Positions 58,001 to 64,000 of a stretch of DNA of 64,000 nt are shown piece after piece (position 1 is the stretch's first letter; each line of letters begins with the position of its first letter). The notes beneath the pieces were generated by a model, which did not search any database, had not been told where the DNA came from, and saw only the letters and a list, made by a program, of their open reading frames with translations. The position numbers and the translations under genes were made by a program. Source of the stretch: Anaerocolumna sp. AGMB13020. GTDB lineage: Bacteria; Bacillota; Clostridia; Lachnospirales; Lachnospiraceae. Location of the stretch: positions 2,108,001-2,172,000 of the forward strand of contig NZ_CP136910.1 in assembly GCF_033100115.1 (NCBI RefSeq), in the 5' to 3' direction.

Positions 58001-58442
58001 GCGCAATGAAATATCATAAAAAGACCTGGACACCAAACTCACCTCGGCTTGTATATTTCCGCCCAAATGAAATAGGATAGAGCTATGGAGGTAATATGTA
58101 TGAACGATAGAAAGAAAAAAAACCATCAATTGGGGCTCTACATACAGGAAAGGATGATAAACAAAAATGACCATCTGTATATTGGTGAGTCGGACGAGGG
58201 GTGAGCTTTCCATCCTCCACAGTGAGATTACAAAATTAATGCTGCGACTCCGCGAGTAAAATGAAGCACTAAAAAAAGAAAATATTATTGGTACGGGCAA
58301 TTCCTTTTGAATCCTCAGTGCATTGAGTAATCCAGCTTGTACAATTTCTTCCTGCATGCTATACTCTTAATAAGTATTTTAACCCTCTCGGTTTCATGCA
58401 ACATCTGCAACTTAGAATTGAAAGGAGTACAAAAGCATAGAA
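58001..58442 (+). other. Region with short, possibly decayed reading frames after the ABC module
   Basis: No complete gene is evident. A 34-codon frame (58100-58204) has a good SD (GGAGG, 8 nt) and encodes a basic, hydrophilic peptide (MNDRKKKNHQLGLYIQERM...). Its continuation in other frames (GELSILHSEITKLMLRLRE, then NEALKKENII) looks like broken helical coding sequence interrupted by a frameshift and a stop. A 24-codon frame at 58006-58080 is also present. The composition is like that of the ABC module, so this may be a fragmented gene acquired with it. I do not recognise the parent gene. Confidence 0.3.
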
Positions 58443-59153
58443 ATGAAAGAAAAATTATACACCATACCGGTTAACGATGCCTTTGACAGTGAATGTGAAT
58501 GTCCTGTCTGCTTTATGCGAAAAACCCTGGAAGATAACGCAGTAGAATTTACCATGGGCCCAAGTTATATGGAGGACGATGTTAGAGCAGAAACGGATAA
58601 AATCGGTTTCTGTAATTATCACCTGGGCAAGATGTATGAGAATCAGAATCGTCTGGGTCTTGCGCTTATGCTGAAGACTCATATGGATAAAACAATAAAG
58701 GATCTGGAGCAGATATCTCTTAAAAAAGTAAAAGGACCCGGGTTATTCAAAAAGAATACAGAAGCCTCTCCTGTAAAAGAATACACAGATAACTTGAAAA
58801 ACTCCTGCTATATCTGCAATAAAGTCGAGAATACCTTTAAACTGTATATAACCACCTTATTTTCTTTGTATAACAGCGAAGAATCCTTCCGCCAGAAATT
58901 CAAAACTTCGAAGGGTTTTTGTAACACCCATTTCGGTCTGCTCCATGAGGCTGCTCCTAATCATTTAAGCGGAGATAAGTTCGATAACTTCCTGAAAGAA
59001 TTAAATCAGGTGTATTTAGAGAATATGAAACGAGTACGGGATGACCTGGAATGGTTTATTGATAAATTTGATTACCGCTATGTCAATGAACCCTGGAAGA
59101 ATTCAAAGGATGCATTGCCAAGATCCATGACCAAAACCAATAGCACGCTATAA
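58443..59153 (+). CDS. DUF6062-like cysteine-rich protein
   Basis: The 236-residue protein begins MKEKLYTIPVNDAFDSE and has a cluster C18, C20, C23 (ECECPVC), then IGFCNYHLGKMYENQNRLGLAL, a second pair (SCYICNKVENTF) and GFCNTHFGLLHEAAP. The repeated CxxC...C-x-x-H arrangement suggests two zinc or metal sites in a helical protein. It matches the DUF6062 pattern in Lachnospiraceae. No function is known. The SD is distant (AAGGAG ~15 nt upstream), which leaves the exact start open. A strong hairpin ends the gene. Confidence 0.78.
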   Translation: MKEKLYTIPVNDAFDSECECPVCFMRKTLEDNAVEFTMGPSYMEDDVRAETDKIGFCNYHLGKMYENQNRLGLALMLKTHMDKTIKDLEQISLKKVKGPGLFKKNTEASPVKEYTDNLKNSCYICNKVENTFKLYITTLFSLYNSEESFRQKFKTSKGFCNTHFGLLHEAAPNHLSGDKFDNFLKELNQVYLENMKRVRDDLEWFIDKFDYRYVNEPWKNSKDALPRSMTKTNSTL

Positions 59154-59161
59154 GATATAAA

Positions 59162-59232
59162 ACAGACCGGCGGCAGGATATCCAGCTATAAGTAATAGCT
59201 TAAGATATTCTGCCGCCGGTCTGTTCTGTCAG
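59162..59232 (+). terminator. Strong hairpin terminator
   Basis: ACAGACCGGCGGCAG (59162-59176) and CTGCCGCCGGTCTGT (59210-59224) form a 15-bp perfect stem, extended inward by GATAT pairing, followed by TCTGTCAGTCTAT. The U-tract is modest, so efficiency is uncertain. Confidence 0.75.
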
Positions 59233-59366
59233 TCTATATTTAAATAAACCACTATAAATAAACTTCGTAATCTTTTACCTTATTCTTAAAAAGTGTCTTA
59301 TTTAACCTCTTTACATCTGAAACGATTAATGAAGAAACTTGATTTGATAAATGAATTAAAAATGAT

Positions 59367-60224
59367 CTATGCATTCTCTTCATCCAGTTTGAGCATATCT
59401 TTTAATTCCCTTGCCTTAGACTTAATACGCTCATTGGCATCTCTGGAGATAAGAACTCTTGAAATCCATCTGCTGGATTCCTCCAGTCTGCCGCTTCTTC
59501 TAGCCAGGTCAGCTATCAGATACATCATGGTATTCTCATCCATACCGCATAAGGGAAAGGATTCCTTTGAGAAAGCTTCCATAAATCCATCACAGGCATT
59601 TTTGATAAATTCAAACTCTTCTTCATGAAGATTCTTGATTTCTTTCCTGATTGCCTCTGTCTGCTCCTGTTCTGCTAAAGATTCTGCCTTTCCTCTAAGC
59701 AGCCAGGCTGTCTTTAAACAGGTGTAAGCCCTTTCGCTGATTTTTCCTTTTTTTACAATGGTATTTACTAAAGCTAGCTTATGCCTTGCAATTGCTTCAT
59801 CATAGGAAAGCACTTCTCCTTCAGCAGCCAGGCCTTTGAAGGATGCTGATATATTTTCCTTTATCAGCTTCGCCTGGGGTGAGGTCATATAGTTATAGAA
59901 CCTGTTAAGCGCTGCATAACCGCAATGAGGGCATGCTATAACATCATATTTAAGAGAATCCATATGCTGATATTTGGGGCGTAAGTCCGTATCAGCGGAG
60001 ATTAACTTAACCTTACCGGTTTTTACAGTTTTTGTCTTGAAGCTTTTATCACAAACAGGACAGTTAAAGGATTTCTCAAAGATAAAATCAGATTCCACTA
60101 CCTGAACCTTCTCTTCACCGTTACCCTGCTCTGCCTTTTTCGCTTTTTCATCTGTTGCATATACATCCAGTCCGGACATTTTACCCAGACCAAATTCCTC
60201 TAATCCTGAAAATATATTAGCCAT
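59367..60224 (-). CDS. DUF2225 family protein
   Basis: The 285-residue protein has two zinc-ribbon-type CxxC pairs, C55-P-V-C58 (FNCPVCDKSF) and C98-P-H-C101 (IACPHCGYAAL), followed by helical TPR-like segments (TIVKKGKISERAYTCLKTAWLLRGK; SGRLEESSRWISRVLIS). This is the DUF2225 pattern, a conserved Firmicutes family of unknown function, sometimes near sporulation or signalling genes. It lies 14 bp after glnS on the same strand, so the two probably share a transcript. The C-terminal SKARELKDMLKLDEENA tail is helical. Confidence 0.85.
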   Translation of the reverse strand: MANIFSGLEEFGLGKMSGLDVYATDEKAKKAEQGNGEEKVQVVESDFIFEKSFNCPVCDKSFKTKTVKTGKVKLISADTDLRPKYQHMDSLKYDVIACPHCGYAALNRFYNYMTSPQAKLIKENISASFKGLAAEGEVLSYDEAIARHKLALVNTIVKKGKISERAYTCLKTAWLLRGKAESLAEQEQTEAIRKEIKNLHEEEFEFIKNACDGFMEAFSKESFPLCGMDENTMMYLIADLARRSGRLEESSRWISRVLISRDANERIKSKARELKDMLKLDEENA

Positions 60225-60238
60225 ACTACTCTCCTCCT

Positions 60239-61954
60239 TTACTCAGGCTTGTATGAACTCTTTAAAGACACAATTCTGTTAAATACCAGATTTTCTTCTG
60301 TCGAATCTTTTGAGTCCACACAAAAATATCCGTTTCTTAAAAACTGGAAACTGTCATAAGCTTGTGCCCCTTTTACACTTTGCTCGATACGGCAGTCTCT
60401 TAATACTGTAATAGAGTTGGGGTTTAAATTCAGACTTCCGTCTTCATTATATACCCCTTTCTCTTCATCGACAATATTTTCATATAACCTTACCTCAGCT
60501 TTTACAGAAGTTGTTGCCTCCACCCATTGGATGGTCCCCTTCACTTTTCTGCCGCTGAAACCGGACCCGCTTCTGGTCTCCGGGTCGTAGGTTGCATGAA
60601 CTTCGGTTACGGTTCCATTTTCATCTGTTACATAATCTGTACAGGTAACAAAATAAGCATTCATAAGCCTTACTTCATTGCCCGGGAACAGACGAAAATA
60701 TTTCTTTGGAGGTTCTATTTTAAAATCTTCTCTATCAATATAAAGCTCCCGGCTAAAAGGAACCATCCTCGTACCCATCTCTTCATTTTCCTGATTATTG
60801 GATACTTCCATCTGTTCCACCTGGCCTTCAGGATAATTTGTGATAATTAACTTCACAGGGTCCAGAGCCGCCATAACGCGAGGTCTTTTAAGCTTTAAAT
60901 CTTCTCTGATACAATACTCTAACATGGAATAGTCCACTGAGCTCTGGCTCTTAGAAACACCGCAAAGCTCCATGAACATCTTAAAGGATTCCGGCGTAAA
61001 GCCTCTTCTTCTTAAGGCACTGATGGATACCAGTCTTGGGTCATCCCAGCCATCTACGATTCCATCCTCTACCAGCTTCTTTATGTATCTCTTCCCGGTA
61101 ATTACGTTGGTAAGATACATTTTTGCAAACTCTATCTGTTTTGGAGGATTCTTATATTCCAGCTCCGTAACCACCCAGTCGTATAATGGTCTGTGGTCTT
61201 CAAATTCCAAAGTACAGATTGAATGGGTAACGCCTTCTATGGCATCTTCAATTGGATGTGCGAAATCATACATAGGATAGATACACCATTTGTCTCCGGT
61301 GTTATGATGTGTCATTCTGGCAATACGGTATATAATCGGATCTCTCATATTAATATTAGGAGAAGCCATATCTATTTTTGCTCTGAGCACCTTGGAGCCA
61401 TCTTCATATTTGCCGTCTTTCATCTCTTCAAACAGCTTCATATTCTCTTCAATGGTCCTGTCCCTGTAAGGACTTACCTTGCCCGGCTCCGTTAAGGTTC
61501 CTCTGTATTCTCTCATCTCTTCTGCTGTCAGATCACAGACAAAAGCTTTTCCTTTTTTAATCAGCTTAACTGCACCTTCATACATCTGTTCAAAGTAATC
61601 TGATGCAAAGAATAATCTGTCTTCATAATCTCCGCCAATCCACTTAACATCTGCTATAATAGACTCTACAAATTCCGTTTTTTCTTTGGTGGGATTGGTA
61701 TCATCAAAGCGTAGATTGAATTTTCCGCCATATTTCATAGCCAAACCGTAGTTCAGCAAAATGGACTTGGCATGTCCAATATGCAGGTACCCATTAGGTT
61801 CAGGAGGAAAACGTGTTACTATATTGGTACAGCGTCCCTCTTTGATGTCTTTTTCGATTATCTGCTCAATAAAATTCTTTGAGACAGTCTCACTTTCAGC
61901 CGGATTCATCTCACCGTTTATTTCTGTGGTTTTGATGTCTAACTCCTTATCCAT
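60239..61954 (-). CDS. glnS: Glutamine--tRNA ligase
   Basis: The 571-residue protein is a class I glutaminyl-tRNA synthetase: [18 protein letters not shown] with the HIGH motif (~50), [30 protein letters not shown], then a C-terminal anticodon-binding beta-barrel region ([25 protein letters not shown]). The second class I motif, MSKR in E. coli GlnRS, reads ITGKR in [14 protein letters not shown]. GlnRS is found in some Lachnospiraceae, while most Firmicutes use the GatCAB transamidation route. The frame runs 19 codons further upstream, but GGAGG lies nine nt before the ATG at 61952-61954 (MDKELD). DUF2225 follows closely. Confidence 0.95.
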   Translation of the reverse strand: MDKELDIKTTEINGEMNPAESETVSKNFIEQIIEKDIKEGRCTNIVTRFPPEPNGYLHIGHAKSILLNYGLAMKYGGKFNLRFDDTNPTKEKTEFVESIIADVKWIGGDYEDRLFFASDYFEQMYEGAVKLIKKGKAFVCDLTAEEMREYRGTLTEPGKVSPYRDRTIEENMKLFEEMKDGKYEDGSKVLRAKIDMASPNINMRDPIIYRIARMTHHNTGDKWCIYPMYDFAHPIEDAIEGVTHSICTLEFEDHRPLYDWVVTELEYKNPPKQIEFAKMYLTNVITGKRYIKKLVEDGIVDGWDDPRLVSISALRRRGFTPESFKMFMELCGVSKSQSSVDYSMLEYCIREDLKLKRPRVMAALDPVKLIITNYPEGQVEQMEVSNNQENEEMGTRMVPFSRELYIDREDFKIEPPKKYFRLFPGNEVRLMNAYFVTCTDYVTDENGTVTEVHATYDPETRSGSGFSGRKVKGTIQWVEATTSVKAEVRLYENIVDEEKGVYNEDGSLNLNPNSITVLRDCRIEQSVKGAQAYDSFQFLRNGYFCVDSKDSTEENLVFNRIVSLKSSYKPE

Positions 61955-62013
61955 GGCTGTGTTCCTCCTTTTATCTGGTAAAGTAATAGCTAGTTTATAA
62001 TAACATAACAAGG

Positions 62014-63087
62014 TTAATTAGTCAAAGTTGTGACCTTAAGTATTTCTGCCAGGGCAGCCAAAAATGTCTCCATCTCCTGGTCCGTTCCTATGGTAATTCT
62101 TAGATGGTTATTAATCCTTGCCTTGTTAAAATAACGTACATATATATTCTTTTCCCTCAGTGCCATAAATATTTTTTCGGCGGGAATTTCTTTATGGGAA
62201 GCAAATATAAAATTCGTTTTGGAGTCTGGCATGGAAAAACCAAGTTTTATTAATTCCTCCTTTACCCAGGCTCTGGTATTGATTATTTTATCCAGCATCT
62301 CCTTGTGATAAGCCTGGTCCTTCACAGCCTCTGCTCCGTACAAAAGAGAGGGCAGGTTCATTGTATAGGAATTGTAGGAATATTTCACATCATTCATGGC
62401 CTTTATCAAAGCGGGTGCACCAAAGGCATAACCGATTCGTATACCTGCCATGGAATAGGACTTGGAAAAGGTCTGCACCACCAGCAGGTTTTCAAATTCC
62501 TCTAACAGCGACAGCGCACTCACTCCGCCAAAATCGATATAAGCCTCATCTACAATAACGACGGTTTCTCGATTATTTAATAGTATATCCCTTATTGCTT
62601 CTAATTCCATACACAAAGAAGTCGGTGCATTAGGGTTGGCTATAACAATCCCACCGTTCCTCCTGTAATAGTCTTCTTTACGAACAGAAAAATCTTCCTG
62701 CAAAGGCAGTGTTACATAGGGAATCCGGTATAAGCCTGCCCATACTTCATAGAAAGAATAGGAGATATCCGGAAAAAGAATAGGTTCCTTTGCGTTAAAA
62801 AAGGTAAGGAAAGCTGTTCCCAATACATCGTCCGAGCCAACTCCTACAAAAATCTCCTCCTTCTTCCTTCCATAAGCTGCACTTAAGGCTTCCGTCAATT
62901 CACTGGAGGTAGGGTCCGGATAAAGCCTTAACTTATCCATATTTAATTCCTCCATCGCTTTCTTAACCTTAGGTGAAGGCGGATAAGGATTCTCGTTGGT
63001 GTTTAATTTTATCATTCCTGGTACATTAGGCTGTTCTCCCGGAACATAGGGTACAACCTTTCTGAAATACTGTTCCCACTGGTTCAT
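62014..63087 (-). CDS. hisC: Histidinol-phosphate aminotransferase
   Basis: The 357-residue PLP enzyme begins with [17 protein letters not shown] and has [26 protein letters not shown] (PLP-ring Asp) and the Schiff-base lysine in [38 protein letters not shown] ends the fold. It converts imidazole-acetol phosphate to histidinol phosphate in histidine synthesis. No other his gene is in the window, and related aminotransferases can act on aromatic amino acids, so the substrate has some doubt. glnS follows downstream on the same strand, and another aminotransferase lies just upstream. Confidence 0.88.
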   Translation of the reverse strand: MNQWEQYFRKVVPYVPGEQPNVPGMIKLNTNENPYPPSPKVKKAMEELNMDKLRLYPDPTSSELTEALSAAYGRKKEEIFVGVGSDDVLGTAFLTFFNAKEPILFPDISYSFYEVWAGLYRIPYVTLPLQEDFSVRKEDYYRRNGGIVIANPNAPTSLCMELEAIRDILLNNRETVVIVDEAYIDFGGVSALSLLEEFENLLVVQTFSKSYSMAGIRIGYAFGAPALIKAMNDVKYSYNSYTMNLPSLLYGAEAVKDQAYHKEMLDKIINTRAWVKEELIKLGFSMPDSKTNFIFASHKEIPAEKIFMALREKNIYVRYFNKARINNHLRITIGTDQEMETFLAALAEILKVTTLTN

Positions 63088-63140
63088 AGTGACCTCTTTT
63101 CTTTCACTGGGTATGCTGTCGGAGCATTCTACAAGGTATT

Positions 63141-64000
63141 TTACAGGTTATATTCATCGTAAAGCTTCTGAAATCCCGGTAAGGCTCCTTCTATGCTGCT
63201 CTTTCCCACACAGTATGCTATGCGGCAATATCCCGGGCAGCCAAAGGCAGAGCCGGGTACTACAAGAATGTTATATTTCTTTGCCCTCTCACAAAAAGCT
63301 TTATCATCCTCTTCTAGTGTCTTAACGAACAGGTAAAACGCTCCTTGCGGTTTCACACAGGAATAACCATACTCTATGAGACTATTGTAGAGCAGCTCCC
63401 TGTTCTCGTTATATACAGAAACATCTACTTCTGAATCCAGGCATTTTGCAACCACTCTCTGAATAAGAGAAGGAGCGTTAACAAACCCAAGTATTCTATT
63501 GGCAACATTGGCTGCTGCAAATACTTCCTCATAATCATCTGCTTCTGTTGGTATTACAAGATATCCGATACGCTCTCCCGGAAGAGACAGTGATTTACTG
63601 TAAGAATATCCCACAATCGTATTCCTGTAGTATTTCGTAATATATGGTACCTCTACCTCTCCATAAACAAGCTCCCTGTAAGGCTCATCGGAGATCAGAT
63701 AGATAGAAGTATTTAACTCTTCCTGTTTCTTTTCCAATACCCTTGCAAGCTCCTTAATGGTTTCCTCGGAGTATACTACACCTGTAGGATTATTCGGTGT
63801 ATTCACAATAACTGCTTTTGTCTTTGGTGTAATCTTTTCTTCCAACTCTTTCAGATTGGGCATGAAGGTCTGTGTATCAGGGCTGATTACTACCAGCCTG
63901 GCATCATAATTATCTGCGTAATTTCTATACTCTCCGAAAAAAGGAGCAAAGGTTATTATTTCTTCCCCTGGATTTATTAGCGTCTTTAATATTACATTTA
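63141..64000 (-). CDS. Class I PLP-dependent aminotransferase, C-terminal part (cut by window end)
   Basis: The minus-strand frame remains open to the window edge; ~285 C-terminal residues are present. PNNPTGVVYSEE, LISDEPYRELVYG (PLP-binding Asp and Tyr), the Schiff-base lysine in YSYSKSLSLPGERIGYL and the C-terminal CRIAYCVGKSSI are visible. This is an aspartate/aromatic-type class I aminotransferase of the kind common in Clostridia. The substrate is not predictable. It is followed after 53 bp by hisC on the same strand. The first visible codons (NVILKTLINPGEE) belong to the middle of the protein. Confidence 0.9.
   Translation of the reverse strand, partial: NVILKTLINPGEEIITFAPFFGEYRNYADNYDARLVVISPDTQTFMPNLKELEEKITPKTKAVIVNTPNNPTGVVYSEETIKELARVLEKKQEELNTSIYLISDEPYRELVYGEVEVPYITKYYRNTIVGYSYSKSLSLPGERIGYLVIPTEADDYEEVFAAANVANRILGFVNAPSLIQRVVAKCLDSEVDVSVYNENRELLYNSLIEYGYSCVKPQGAFYLFVKTLEEDDKAFCERAKKYNILVVPGSAFGCPGYCRIAYCVGKSSIEGALPGFQKLYDEYNL

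Noticed and set aside
57836..58357. Minus-strand 173-codon frame after the ABC module
   Set aside because: It runs antisense to the end of the ATPase gene, has no SD and resembles no family.

Overview
The window looks like a chromosomal segment of a low-GC, spore-forming, saccharolytic anaerobe of the Clostridia, most likely Lachnospiraceae. This is inferred from a xylose isomerase/xylulokinase/ROK cluster, an alpha/beta-type small acid-soluble spore protein, a glutaminyl-tRNA synthetase of the kind seen in that family, a secreted multidomain GH16 glucanase, AddAB instead of RecBCD, and strong SD sequences with TTGACA-N17-TATAAT type promoters. I see no prophage, insertion sequence, CRISPR array, tRNA or rRNA.

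Layout. 1-3650: xylulokinase (cut by the window edge), xylose isomerase with a recognisable xyl operator, and a divergent ROK repressor. 3720-7270: lipid kinase, spore protein and a chemoreceptor with an unusual basic cytoplasmic N-terminus. 7840-15020: addB-addA. 15200-18950: a membrane-anchored FMN_bind-like protein, DegV and NAD synthetase. 19200-19420: a probable stand-alone structured RNA (6S RNA is my best guess) with its own promoter and terminator. 19480-25220: a two-component system, then an extracytoplasmic flavin lipoprotein reductase preceded by a MerR-family gene; the reductase promoter has the 19-bp spacer with a centred dyad typical of MerR activation. 25630-28510: a secreted Ig-like protein and a flotillin/NfeD pair. 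28900-30690: purH under a ZTP riboswitch. 30890-34190: GH16 glucanase. 34200-35310: gene-free DNA with two different minisatellites. 35280-37810: DinB-like, CoiA-like and a membrane protein. 37755-45280: a complete pstSCAB-phoU-phoB-phoR phosphate locus with Pho boxes. 45366-46018: a 212-bp near-perfect palindrome and a degraded ecfT-like gene. 46160-52450: dCMP deaminase, amidase, guaB, a DUF6106-like membrane protein and groESL under a CIRCE element. 52900-58000: a regulator/kinase/ABC permease/ATPase module of the antimicrobial-peptide-resistance type, with higher GC than its neighbours. 58440-64000: DUF6062 and DUF2225 proteins, glnS, hisC and a second aminotransferase cut by the window end.

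The least conventional signals are regulatory or repetitive. Three tandem ~67-bp two-hairpin repeats fill the phoU-phoB gap, and the last one supplies the phoB ribosome-binding site; a single divergent copy of the same hairpin-plus-SD element lies exactly at the start of the GH16 gene. PstA carries a PDZ-like domain in its first extracytoplasmic loop. A ~37-bp minisatellite sits between a possible plus-strand promoter and a good plus-strand terminator, with no gene in between. All family assignments come from reading the sequences; no database search was run.
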